A DNA stretch of 64,000 bases, taken from contig CAVYPM010000006.1 of NCBI GenBank assembly GCA_963770375.1, positions 1-64,000 of the forward strand, read 5' to 3'. This DNA is from DASVBE01 sp963770375. Lineage in GTDB: Bacteria > Actinomycetota > Actinomycetes > Streptosporangiales > Streptosporangiaceae. A program made the position numbers and the translations under genes. Under the pieces are notes generated by a model. It searched no databases. It was not told where the DNA came from and worked only from the letters and a program-made list of their open reading frames with translations. Below, piece after piece: positions 45,044 to 54,300 of this stretch (within the stretch, counting starts at the first letter, position 1; each line of letters begins with the position of its first letter).

Positions 45044-45499
45044 GTGACCAGTCAGCCGCAGGCCCAGCCGCGGGCCGCCGACGTTGCCGCGGACAATCCG
45101 GCCGGTGTTCCGCAGGCCGAGATCTATCCGGCCAGCACGCAGGCCAAGCCGTGGGGGCAGGAGCTGATCTTCGCCGTGGTCCCCGGCAAGTACGTCGGCA
45201 AGGTCATCCAGGTGAACGCGGGCCACAGCCTGAGCCTGCAGTACCACCGGGAGAAGGAAGAGACGATCAGCATGGTGACCGGCGAGGCGCTGGTCCGCTA
45301 CGGGCCCGCCGCCGATCAGCTGACCGACGCGACCTTCGGCCCGGGCGACACCATCCACCTGCCGCCGGGCGTGCTGCACCGGATCACGGCCATCACCGAC
45401 GTCACGTTCGTCGAGTCCTCCACCGCGTACCCCGGCTGGCGGGAGGACGTGGTCCGGCTCGAAGACGCCTACGGCCGGACCGGCACCAGCGCCCCCTGA
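45044..45499 (+). CDS. Cupin-domain protein (mannose-6-phosphate-isomerase C-terminal type)
   Basis: The 151-residue protein has one cupin barrel. PWGQELIFAVVPGKYVGKVI is followed by SLSLQYHREKEETISMVTGE with the His/Glu metal motif. FGPGDTIHLPPGVLHRITAI is the second cupin motif, with His. This resembles the C-terminal domain of type II phosphomannose isomerases, which handle sugar phosphates or nucleotides. AGGGAGG precedes the GTG start. The role is uncertain. Confidence 0.85.
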   Translation: MTSQPQAQPRAADVAADNPAGVPQAEIYPASTQAKPWGQELIFAVVPGKYVGKVIQVNAGHSLSLQYHREKEETISMVTGEALVRYGPAADQLTDATFGPGDTIHLPPGVLHRITAITDVTFVESSTAYPGWREDVVRLEDAYGRTGTSAP

Positions 45500-45563
45500 C
45501 ACCGGCCGCCGACGCGACCGCCGACCACCGGCGCGCCGCCTTATCCCCGCGCCGCGCGCCGCC

Positions 45564-46253
45564 CTACCCGCGCGCCAGCTTGACCAGGTCCGGCTGGCTG
45601 ATCCGGAACCGGGCCTCGATCGTGGCCCGCACCGTCTGCTGCGCCGGCGCCAGGTCGAAGGAGAACTCCTCCGGCGCCGCCACCCGGGTACGCTGCGGCA
45701 GCTTCGTGGTAAAACGCGCGCCCTGCTCGCCAGACCCGCCATCCGACATCATCCGGGCATCAGCAAGCTCCACCAGCCCGGTCAGCTGGCAGCCAAGACC
45801 CTCGGCATAGTCGCTCGCCCGCACGATCGCGTCCCGCACGGCGGAGATCCTGGCCTGCTTGTACACCGGGCTGTCGGGCCGCAGCTCCCACCACGGCCCG
45901 CCGACCTCGGTCAGCTCCAGCCCGGTCAGCTCGGCCATCAGCTCGCCGATCCGCTCAAAGCCGGTGACCACCACGCTCAGCCGGGCGATGCCGACGAACC
46001 CGGGCAGCTTCTCCGGCGGCCGCCGGTTGCTGAGCTGCGGGCTGACCCGGAGCCCGGTGTTGTCGATCGCGTCGATGACGTCGGGGAAGCTGGCGAGGAT
46101 CTTGGTGACCTTCTCGACCCGCTCCTCCAGCAGGTGGAGCGCGGCCGCCCGGTCCGCATCCCGGGACACCACGCTCACTTCGAGGCGCGCGATCTCTGGC
46201 TCGACCTTGACCACGGCCTCGCCTCGGACGGAAATCAGGGGCTGCTCAGGCAT
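45564..46253 (-). CDS. SIMPL-domain (DUF541) protein
   Basis: The 229-residue protein begins PLISVRGEAVVKVEPEIARL, the standard SIMPL start. FVGIARLSVVVTGFERIGEL and a PVYKQARISAVRDAIVRASD helix then YAEGLGCQLTGLVE follow. SIMPL proteins form ring-like oligomers and are usually secreted or periplasmic; this one has no signal peptide, so it is probably cytoplasmic. Function is poorly known. Confidence 0.88.
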   Translation of the reverse strand: MPEQPLISVRGEAVVKVEPEIARLEVSVVSRDADRAAALHLLEERVEKVTKILASFPDVIDAIDNTGLRVSPQLSNRRPPEKLPGFVGIARLSVVVTGFERIGELMAELTGLELTEVGGPWWELRPDSPVYKQARISAVRDAIVRASDYAEGLGCQLTGLVELADARMMSDGGSGEQGARFTTKLPQRTRVAAPEEFSFDLAPAQQTVRATIEARFRISQPDLVKLARG

Positions 46254-46384
46254 GGGGGCTCTCCACCTGGGGGTTCGAATACGACGCTACATTGCTGAGC
46301 CAGCCGGCGCCGGCCAAGCCGGAACATCCGCGCAACGGGTTTGACCAGCGCAGACGCCGACCGCCAGTGGCCGAACGCTTAGCG

Positions 46385-47149
46385 TCAGCCTTCCTGCTCG
46401 GTCGGCCGCACCAGCACCTCGTTCACGGCCATCCGCCGCGGCCTGGTCACGATGAACGCGATGGTCTCCGCGATGTCGGCGGCCTCCAGGCGCTCCATCC
46501 CGGCAAACCGCTGGCCCATCCTCTCCCGGATCTCCGGCCGGTTGTGACTGGCCAGCTCCGTGCTGGTGGCGCCCGGCTCGACCAGCGAGACCCGTACGTG
46601 CCGGCGCGTGACCTCCTGGCGCAGCGCCTCGCTGAACGCGCCGACGCCGTGCTTGGTCGCGTTGTACACGCCGCTGCCGTTCCTGGCCACCCGGCCCGCC
46701 ACCGAGCTGATGTTGACCAGGTCGGCGACCTGGCGCGGGCCGCCACCCGCCGCGCGCAGCAGGTGCGGCAGCGCCGCGTGCGCGCAGTACAGCAGGCCGA
46801 GAAGGTTGACGTTCACCATCCTCCGCCACTCTTCGGTGGGCGCGTCCTGCACCGGGCCGAGCAGCATGACCCCCGCGTTGTTGATCAGCGTGTCCAGCCG
46901 GCCGAGCTCGGCCACGGTCTGCTCGACCAGCGCCTGCGCCTCCTCCTCGAGGGTCACGTCGGCGGTGAACACCGCGGCCGTCCCGCCGTCCGCCCGGATC
47001 TTCGCCGCCAGCTCCGTCAGCCGGTCGGTGCGCCGGGCGGCCAGCGCCACCGCCGCCCCGTGCGACGCCAGCTCGATTGCGGCCGCCTCGCCGATCCCGC
47101 TCGATGCGCCGGTGACCAGCGCCACTGTCCCGTCCAGCCGGTCCGTCAT
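46385..47149 (-). CDS. Short-chain dehydrogenase/reductase
   Basis: The 254-residue SDR has VALVTGASSGIGEAAAIELA, LINNAGVMLLGPVQD, NISSVAGRVARNGSGVYNAT with K next (Y-x-x-x-K), and VSLVEPGATSTELASHNRPE. The YNATK form and the downstream region match the classical YdfG/serine-dehydrogenase-like branch that uses NADP. It should oxidise or reduce a hydroxy compound; the substrate is unknown. It differs clearly from the SDR in the BMC operon. Confidence 0.92.
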   Translation of the reverse strand: MTDRLDGTVALVTGASSGIGEAAAIELASHGAAVALAARRTDRLTELAAKIRADGGTAAVFTADVTLEEEAQALVEQTVAELGRLDTLINNAGVMLLGPVQDAPTEEWRRMVNVNLLGLLYCAHAALPHLLRAAGGGPRQVADLVNISSVAGRVARNGSGVYNATKHGVGAFSEALRQEVTRRHVRVSLVEPGATSTELASHNRPEIRERMGQRFAGMERLEAADIAETIAFIVTRPRRMAVNEVLVRPTEQEG

Positions 47150-47255
47150 GAGAAACGCTCCTGCCCTGCTCGTAGGGGAATCTGCTCGTCATAAGCCGGG
47201 CGCCGCACCGCGCAGCGCCCCCACCCGCCGCCCGCCGCCGCTACCCGGACCCGGT

Positions 47256-47687
47256 CTACTCGCCGTGGTCCCGCCGCAGCCGTTTGACCTCGGAACGGCG
47301 CTGCTTGTCGGCCAGCCGCCGCTCCCTGGACGCCCGGGTCGGCCGGGTCGGCCGCCGCGGCCGGGGCGGCGCCGCGGTCGCCGCGGTGAGCAGCGCGGAC
47401 ATCCGCTCCGCGGCCGCCACCCGGTTGCGCAGCTGGGACCGGAACTCCGAGGCGGTCACGGTCAGCACGCCCCCGGTCAGCCGCCCGGCCAGCGCGGCCA
47501 GCGCCCGGTCCCGCAGCTCCGGCCGGAGGGCGCCGGAGGCACCCAGGTCGAACGACAGCGACACACGGCTGTCGGTGGTGTTCACCGACTGCCCGCCCGG
47601 CCCCGGGGACCGGGAGAACCGCCAGGTCAGCTCGTCGGCCGGGATAACCGAGCCACGCACGGTCACGGCCAGCGGATCGTCGCTCAC
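47256..47687 (-). CDS. arfB: ArfB-type ribosome-rescue peptidyl-tRNA hydrolase
   Basis: The catalytic GGQ lies in FSRSPGPGGQSVNTTDSRVS near residue 28. A basic C-terminal tail (RASRERRLADKQRRSEVKRL) is what ArfB inserts into the mRNA channel of stalled ribosomes. The 143-residue length fits, and there are no codon-recognition domains of ordinary release factors. ArfB hydrolyses peptidyl-tRNA on ribosomes without a stop codon. A GTG start is chosen because it places the N-terminus as in known ArfB; an ATG 14 codons upstream is possible. Confidence 0.9.
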   Translation of the reverse strand: MSDDPLAVTVRGSVIPADELTWRFSRSPGPGGQSVNTTDSRVSLSFDLGASGALRPELRDRALAALAGRLTGGVLTVTASEFRSQLRNRVAAAERMSALLTAATAAPPRPRRPTRPTRASRERRLADKQRRSEVKRLRRDHGE

Positions 47688-47800
47688 CGCCTGCCGCCCA
47701 TCGGTTCCGCCATGCGTCCTGCTTACCATGCCCGTCCGCCCAGCCCGCGAGCCCCGGCCCGCCGGGCCGCCGGCCTACCGGCCCCGGCCCTCCGGCTCGC

Positions 47801-48172
47801 CTAATCGAGGCTGGGCAGCACCTCCTGCCGGGCGCACAGCTGCCAGACCCCGTCCGCGGTCCGCTGCCAGCCGTCCGGCTCCGGCCCGTGCTCCAGGAAC
47901 CGGTTGATCCGCGACTCGGCCCACTCCGCGAAGCTGGTTTTCAGGTCCGCGGCCAGGCCCGACCGCACGATCACCTCGATGCCCGCGAAGCCGTCCTCGA
48001 TATGCGCCCGGACACAGCCGCCGACGGCCGCGTCGTACGCGCTGAAGTCGACCTCCTGTATCGGGACGCCCAGCACTGACTGCGGGCCCTGTGGAGATGG
48101 TGGAGAAGTCACAGTCCGGGAGCATACGACTCCGTCTAGGGTCAGGACCAACCTCGCGGGCACCGTATCCAA
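47801..48172 (-). CDS. Hypothetical protein, 123 residues
   Basis: An intact frame with EVDFSAYDAAVGGCVRAHIE, FAGIEVIVRSGLAADLKTSF and EWAESRINRFLEHGPEPDGW. It looks like a compact alpha/beta domain with a Trp-rich end (GVWQLCARQEV). No known motif is visible and there is no signal or membrane segment. The start could be later, at the GTG before LGVPIQE. It precedes the ArfB gene on the same strand. Confidence 0.55.
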   Translation of the reverse strand: MDTVPARLVLTLDGVVCSRTVTSPPSPQGPQSVLGVPIQEVDFSAYDAAVGGCVRAHIEDGFAGIEVIVRSGLAADLKTSFAEWAESRINRFLEHGPEPDGWQRTADGVWQLCARQEVLPSLD

Positions 48173-48204
48173 TAAAGATCTTTAAGATTCATTACGGCAT
48201 TGCC

Positions 48205-48792
48205 CTAGCGGAGCAGCCCGCTGAGCAGCGGCCGGAAGTGGCTGAACTCGGGCGCCCCGGCCTGCGGGTCCTTTGCCTGATCGTCCCAGCGGCGGACGCG
48301 GACCGCATCGGCCGCGTACGGGCTGGCCGTGAATTCCTCGAGTTCGGCGCCCTGCATGGGGCCGCCCTGCACGCCCAGCGTGTACACCGAGGCGGGCGAC
48401 AGCGTGGCGGCGTAGCCGGGCTCGGTGGCGCACAGGTAGCGCTTGGCCGCGACGTGCAGCCGGACCGGCTCGGTGACCTCCGGGCCGAACCACTGGGCCA
48501 GCCAGTCGGCGCCGGTGTGGCTGTGCCGGTTGTCGGTGCCGCGCATCAGGTCGTGGCCGGTCACGGCGCCGTGGAAGTGGCCGACGTCGTGCAGCAGGGC
48601 GGCCGCGACCAGGGCCGGCGGGGCGCCGTCCTGCTCGGCCAGGGCGGCGGCCTGGAGCATGTGCGCCGCCTGCGTGACGGGCTCGCCGAGGTACTCAGCG
48701 GCGCCTTCGCTGGCGAACAGGCCGGCGATGACACCGACCGGCCCGTCCGGATGTGCGTCATGGTGCCCGCCGGCGGGCTCGGCGCGGTCCAT
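48205..48792 (-). CDS. HD-domain mixed-valent diiron oxygenase, PhnZ/TmpB-like
   Basis: The 195-residue protein is an HD-domain oxygenase of the organophosphonate type. It has AEYLGEPVTQAAHMLQAA, with the Tyr and Glu that close over substrate in PhnZ and the first His. LLHDVGHFHG (the HD), RHSHTGADWLAQWF and LHVAAKRYLCA follow. These enzymes cleave the C-P bond of a 1-hydroxyphosphonate with oxygen, releasing phosphate. It is encoded 54 bases after the dioxygenase that would make its substrate, and both probably form one unit. Confidence 0.85.
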   Translation of the reverse strand: MDRAEPAGGHHDAHPDGPVGVIAGLFASEGAAEYLGEPVTQAAHMLQAAALAEQDGAPPALVAAALLHDVGHFHGAVTGHDLMRGTDNRHSHTGADWLAQWFGPEVTEPVRLHVAAKRYLCATEPGYAATLSPASVYTLGVQGGPMQGAELEEFTASPYAADAVRVRRWDDQAKDPQAGAPEFSHFRPLLSGLLR

Positions 48793-48846
48793 ACTGCTCC
48801 CTTCGCGGCCGGTCAGCGGCCGACGGCCGGTCGCCGGCCGCTGGCC

Positions 48847-49950
48847 TCAGCGGGCGGCGGCCTGCTCGCGGCGCAGCAGCGCCAGCGTGGAGGCGACCCC
48901 GTCCAGGTCGGAGTAGCAGCCCTGCAGGTGGCGGCGCCCGGTCGCGGCGAACCCGGTCCGCGCGTGCAGGATACGGGTGTTGTCGAAGACGAGGCAATCG
49001 CCGGGTTCGAGGGGCAATGTGAGCATCAGCTCGGGGCGGTTGAGCATGCTGGCGAACGCGCGGTAGGCGGCGTAGAACGGGCCCGCCTCGCGCGGCGGCA
49101 GCCGGACCGGCTGGAGCGAGCGGTGGTTGAACCGGATCTCGCGGACCCGGCCGAGCGGGTCCAGGCCGATGACCGGGCGGGTGGCGCGGAGTTCCGCGGT
49201 CGCGTCGCAGTAGGCGAACTGCACCGGGGTGCTGGCCAGCAGGCTGAACGCGGCCGGCTGCTCGGTCCGCAGGGTGCGTGCCGCCATGAAACCGTCGACC
49301 AGGCCGGTCTCGCCGCCGCCGTCGGCCGCCGCGACCAGGCAGTGCAGCAGCTGGACGGTGGGCACGGGGTCGCGGTACGGGTTGTCGGTGTGCGGGGTGA
49401 TGGGGAGGCCGGTGTACGCCAGGTTGTCCGGGGTGGCCTCGACGCGGACGTCGAACAGGCGGCCGTAATTTGTCTCGCGGACGAAGCCCATGGTGGCGGC
49501 GACGTCAAGGACGAGGCCAGGTTCGGCGGGGACGTCATGCAGCAGGACGAAGCCGGTCGACAGGAGGGCGTGCAGGCACTCGCGGCGGTGGCTGCGGCTG
49601 GCGAGGTAACGCGGCCACCGGCCCGACGGCCGGTCGGCGCTGATGTCGCCCGCGGTCCACAGGCGCTTGGCGGCCTCGGTCCGGTCGTCGGGGGTGGCGG
49701 TGCCGAACGGGCCGTACTGGGCCAGCCAGCGGGGGTCGAAGTCGGCGCGGTGCCCGTCGGGCCCGAAGGTGACCCTGACCGTGCTGTCGGTGACCGTGAC
49801 CTCGTCGACCGCGACGTCCGCAGGCACATCGGTGATCGCGGCGAGACGCTGCCCGGAGCGCGGGTCCCGGCAGCGCGGGCACGGGCAGTTGACCCGCAGC
49901 CAGACCGCGGGCAGTCCGCGCAGCGCCGGGTGGTCGCTGATCGTTTTCAT
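48847..49950 (-). CDS. TauD/gamma-butyrobetaine-type Fe(II)/2-oxoglutarate dioxygenase, TmpA-like
   Basis: The 367-residue protein has an N-terminal zinc site (NCPCPRCRDPRSGQ) and DFDPRWLAQYG as in gamma-butyrobetaine hydroxylases. The iron ligands lie in ITPHTDNPYRDPVP (H-x-D) and ILHARTGF (distal His). Together with the HD oxygenase encoded next to it, this is the layout of TmpA-TmpB, which convert trimethylaminoethylphosphonate via its 1-hydroxy form to glycine betaine and phosphate. Annotation as a carnitine enzyme is possible from homology alone; the partner gene favours phosphonate catabolism. Confidence 0.83.
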   Translation of the reverse strand: MKTISDHPALRGLPAVWLRVNCPCPRCRDPRSGQRLAAITDVPADVAVDEVTVTDSTVRVTFGPDGHRADFDPRWLAQYGPFGTATPDDRTEAAKRLWTAGDISADRPSGRWPRYLASRSHRRECLHALLSTGFVLLHDVPAEPGLVLDVAATMGFVRETNYGRLFDVRVEATPDNLAYTGLPITPHTDNPYRDPVPTVQLLHCLVAAADGGGETGLVDGFMAARTLRTEQPAAFSLLASTPVQFAYCDATAELRATRPVIGLDPLGRVREIRFNHRSLQPVRLPPREAGPFYAAYRAFASMLNRPELMLTLPLEPGDCLVFDNTRILHARTGFAATGRRHLQGCYSDLDGVASTLALLRREQAAAR

Positions 49951-50043
49951 GGTCGTATCAGCGTCAACCCCGCCGGGCCGCGGCGCAATGCCGGCAGGCA
50001 GGTGTTAGGCGAGCGGACACGACCCTGACATGAGCCGGACACG

Positions 50044-50086
50044 GAACTGGGCCGCGACCCTCGGTGGAGGAGTCGCGGCCCAGTTC
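50044..50086 (-). terminator. Hairpin terminator after the zinc-ribbon membrane gene
   Basis: Perfect 15-bp arms (GAACTGGGCCGCGAC and complement) flank a 13-base loop, about 70 bases downstream of the minus-strand zinc-ribbon gene and upstream of the dioxygenase gene. Confidence 0.8.
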
Positions 50087-50154
50087 ACGGTGCCTGCGGG
50101 CGGCCAGCCTACGGGGGCCGGAGCGACCTGCGGCGGCCAGCGACCTTACGGCGG

Positions 50155-50826
50155 CTAGCGGGCCTGCGGCTTGGTGGCCGGCAGGACCAGCGGCACGAAC
50201 GCCGCGATCGCGCAGATCAGGCCGATGAAGGCGCCCAGACCCCAGCCGATCGACACGCTCAGGCCGGCCGTGTCCACACCGCCGGTGCCCGGCTTGATCA
50301 GGAAGGCGACCAGGACGAGCAGGAGGTTGACGCCGGTGAGCCCGACCAGAAGCGCGGGAACGCCGAACGGCAGGTTGATCGGGAACCGCGCGAATCCGGC
50401 CTGGATGATCAGGACGGCCAGCACGGCCAGCCCGATGAAGAACACCAGCCACAGGTAACCGTGCGCGGTGGTGCCGCTGGCCGACGCGCTGTCGGAGATG
50501 GTGTGGCCCGCGATCGTGCTGGACACCGAAGCGGTGAACCAGGGCAGGAAGAGCGAGATGATCAGCAGCAGCGTCGCCCCGCCGGTGATCTGCTCAGCCC
50601 GCTGCCAGCGGGTGATGTCGAAGTTGAAGCCAGAGGCCTGCGGGGCCTGGCCGCCGCCGTACGTGGGCGCCGGGCTCCAGCCGCCACCGGGGGCCGGGTT
50701 CTGCTGCTGCTGCTGGTAGCCGTGGGCCTGGGCCCCCGGGGCCACGCCGGCCGGCTGCGGCGCACCGCAGCGAGCGCACGTGGGCGAACCTGCGGCAACC
50801 TCGCTGCCGCAATTGGAGCACACCAT
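50155..50826 (-). CDS. Zinc-ribbon membrane protein
   Basis: The N-terminus MVCSNCGSEVAAGSPTCARC has two CxxC pairs forming a zinc ribbon. A Gln/Pro/Gly-rich linker (residues 25-70) follows, then four hydrophobic helices (ATLLLIISLFLPWFTASV, GYLWLVFFIGLAVLAVLII, VPALLVGLTGVNLLLVLVAF, GLGAFIGLICAIAAFVPLVL). This architecture is common in actinobacteria and has no established role. AAAGGCGGA lies 6 bases before the ATG, which favours this start over upstream in-frame ones. Confidence 0.85.
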   Translation of the reverse strand: MVCSNCGSEVAAGSPTCARCGAPQPAGVAPGAQAHGYQQQQQNPAPGGGWSPAPTYGGGQAPQASGFNFDITRWQRAEQITGGATLLLIISLFLPWFTASVSSTIAGHTISDSASASGTTAHGYLWLVFFIGLAVLAVLIIQAGFARFPINLPFGVPALLVGLTGVNLLLVLVAFLIKPGTGGVDTAGLSVSIGWGLGAFIGLICAIAAFVPLVLPATKPQAR

Positions 50827-51371
50827 AATTCCGCCTTTCACCTGGCCGGAGCTGCGCTCCGTGCCGCTTGCTTTGCTGAAGCGCTTCCTGTCATGGGTGA
50901 CTGGAGACGCGCTTCTGCGCTCGTAGAGCCGTCCGTCTGCTGCGCCGCCCGCCCCAGCAGTAGCCCCCGCGGCCGCGAAACCAGCGACCAGCGGGAGAAA
51001 CAGGCAGGCACATGACAAACCCCGGCAAGCGGGGTACACGGCGCCGCGGCAATCCTCGTCGGTCGCCGGTCATCTTTCGATAGCAATACCCCTAGGTTCA
51101 GCCCGAGTATTTACCCTAGTATCGCAACACCCCGCCCGGGTTGCCAGGCCAACCAACGGTTTGTTTTGCCTGCTCAGGCCACCTCCGTCGGCAGATTCGC
51201 TACTGCTCCAGGGTCTCAGCCAATCCCCAGGCCCATCTGATAACGCACACAGCGCCAGCGACATCGTGGTTGCCACAGACAGGTCGAAACCAGGCGCTCA
51301 CATCGGGCTAGGGCCAGGTCGCCCCCAGGATGAACAGGGGCGAGCCGTGCGGCCAGGCCGGTGCCCCTCAA
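50827..51371. other. Intergenic region upstream of the zinc-ribbon gene
   Basis: No supportable gene. Both flanking genes are on the minus strand, so this holds the zinc-ribbon promoter and the 3' end of the LuxR-type unit. The stretch 51070-51130 is AT-rich (ACCCCTAGG, TATTTACCCTAGTATCG), and GTATTTACCCTAGTATC is a likely promoter zone on the minus strand. Confidence 0.4.
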
Positions 51372-54300
51372 TCAGGCCAGGGTCATCACGTCGGCGTCAT
51401 CGCCGAGCCGGTCGGCCAGGTCCTTGCGGGACCGGATGCCGAGCTTCGCGAAGATGTTCCGCAGGTGAAACTCGATTCCCTTGATGCTGATGTACAGCTC
51501 GGCTGCGGCTTGCCGGTTCGACCGGCCGGCCGCCACCAGGCTGGCTACTGCCAGTTCGGTCGGAGTCAGCCCCAGAGTCGCCGCGCTAACCTCCCGTCCG
51601 GTCTGCACTCCGCAAGCCGCCAGTTCCTGATCGCACGCCGCGAGGGCCGGCGCCGCTCCCAGCCGGACCAGCCGTCCGCGCGCCTCCCGCAGCCAGGCAA
51701 TCGCCTCCGGGCGCTGGGCCAGCAACCGGAGCCCGCGCCCCGCCGCCAGTTCCAGCTGCGCCAGCTGATAAGGCACGACCCCAGCCCGCGAGTCTCCCCG
51801 GCCCGCCGCAAAGATCGCCGCCGCTCCAGCTGCGTCTCCACCATCCGCCGCCAGCAACCCGTACAACCGCAACGCTGCCAGCTCCTCAGTGAACCGCCTG
51901 ACCTCGCTCCCCTGACAAACGCCCCTCCGTTCCTCTCCAGTACCGGCCGTGCCGTCGCGCCCCGAGTCGTTCCTGGCCGGTTCGACGCTGGGCTCGCCGT
52001 AGGCCGAGCTCGTCATTCCAGGCCGGTCTGGCGCTGGATAACCGCTGGCCTTGAGCCGGACGCGGGCCTCCGCTGTCCGGCCCTGCGCGATCAGCGCCTC
52101 TGCTTCCAGCAACGGCCATGGGCAGAAGCCCAGCCGGCTCAGTGCCTCCTCTCGTCCGGTGTCTCTGACTATCTGTGCGGCGCGCAGCGCCAGTTCGTCG
52201 TCACCTCTGGCGAGCGCAAGCCCAGCCCGGGCGCTGGCCCACGCCGCCATGCCCAGCGCCGTCCCCGAGCCCCGCGCCGCCTTCCCCGCCGCCTCAACGT
52301 GCCCGGCTGCCGCCTCCCAGTCGCCCCGGCTGACAGGAACCAGTGCGGCGAAGGCGTGAACCAGGCTCAGCTCCCCTGCCCGCCCCGACTCGCCGGTCAG
52401 CCGGAGCGCCAGGCCGGCGTGCTGGGCCGCAGCACTCCAGTCGCCTAGCTGATACTCGGCCTCAGCCAGGAACCCCATGGCCAGCCCGCCCAGCCGCACC
52501 GCGCAGCCTGCCTCCAGCCGGCCAGCGACCACCAGCAGGTCCGTCACGGCTGCCTCGAAGGCCCCGTCCATCACGCGCACAATTCCCCGCGCGGCCAGCA
52601 CTCCGGTCGCGCCCATCGGCACTTCCCCGGCCCCCGCGGGCAGCGAACCGAAGCAGGCCTTGGCCTCGGTTCCCCGCCGCGCGCAAGCCAGCGCTATCGC
52701 CAGATCACCATCACTATCCGCCCAGGTCACCGCCTGGCCGGACCACTGTCTCCCCGTGTCATCTCCGATGCTTTCATGGCCCCTGTGAACATCGGTGTGA
52801 CTCCGCGGGTCGCCTGTTCCGTCCGCCACGGCAATGTGACCAGGACCCACCTCACCCGCCGCCGACCTCGCCGGTAGCCGGCACGAGGCTGTTTCTCTTG
52901 CCTGCTGGCCAAGCAAGACGGCGTCGTCGAGCCGACCCGCGTGCAGGCGGCACCACAGCAGGCCGGTGGTCGCGTGTGCGTAGCTGACCGGATCAAGGCC
53001 GGCCTGGTCTGCCCGCCGGGCGGCGGTGAGCCGTTCTTCGGCCTGGGCGAAACGGCCGGTCAGGAGGTCCAGCCAGCCAAGCAGCGCGTCCCGCCGCGGG
53101 GCGGGCGCCGCCTGCGTGATCATGACCGCGAGCTCTCCGGCCGCGGCCGCCTCGCCGCAGCGCAAAAGAAGCTCCACGGCATCAAGCAGCAGCCGGTCTC
53201 GATCCGCGCGGTCCGCCGCCAGCGCGGCCGCCTGCGCCAGCCAGACCGCAGCCGTCCGCCTGGCCGTCACGCTGCCAGACCCGCTCCCGGCCATCACCTG
53301 ATCAGCAGCAGCCAGTCCGTCGACGCCCGGTCCGCCAGGCTCAACAAGATCACCCAGCTCCGCGGCCGTGGCCCGCGGTCCATGACCAGCCGCATGACCA
53401 GCCGTATTATTCGCACCGGCCAGGCCATCCTCGGCTAGCCAGCGATCTGTCCGCTCGAACCCCGCCTCAAGCCCAGATTCCAGCTCGGTCGCCTCGAACC
53501 GGTACCGCAGACGCCGCCCAACCTCGCTGTCATCACCGGCCAGCCGTCGGCCCGCTCGCTCGAGTTCCTCGGACAACCCCGGATCCGGGCCGACCGCCGC
53601 CGCGAACCGATGCCGGAGACGCTGCTCTGGCGAGCTGATCTCGGCCGCCCGCCGATGCAGCTCGCGGCGCCGGGTCGGGTCCACCTGGCGGTAGATGACG
53701 AGCTGGCTGACTCGATCAGCGAACTGAACCTGCCCACCAAGCCCACCGAATTGGCTGAACTCGCCGAACTGCGAACCTTCCGCGAGCAATCCGGCCTCGG
53801 TGGTCTCGGCTAGCGCCTTCCACCTATCTGCTAGACCAGCAATCTCGGCCGCGTCGGTCAGGCTGCAGGAGAAACCGAGGACGGCGGCAGCCTCGAGCAG
53901 CCCGTACGCCTCCGGACTCAGAGTCCCAGCGCGACCTTCAACCTGGTCAACGATGTCGGGCGGAACCCAAGCAACGTCCCCGGTCAGCGGCCGAAACAGC
54001 GAGGCGCCCTCCACCCTCCGGCCAGCCTCGTTCAGAAAGGCCCAGCAGTACCCCGGCCGACCCGCCGTGCCGTGCACCAGCCTCGCCGCCGAGTAGTCGG
54101 AAAGCCCAGCCAGCCCCACGACACGGGCCAGCGCCCGCACGTCGGGGACGCCGAGCCCGCTAAGGCAGAGCCGTATCGCCCGGTGATCACCGGCCACGAA
54201 CCGGCTCCAGCTGCCACCGCCGAGCCTCCCAAGCTCCCGCGGCCGGGCGGCGGCTACCAGCAGCAAGGTCCCGCCTTGCATCCGGCGCAACGCATGCAGA

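Noticed and set aside
48847..49950. Gamma-butyrobetaine dioxygenase of carnitine synthesis
   Set aside because: Homology alone would suggest it, but the adjacent HD oxygenase is the usual partner of phosphonate dioxygenases and no carnitine genes are nearby.
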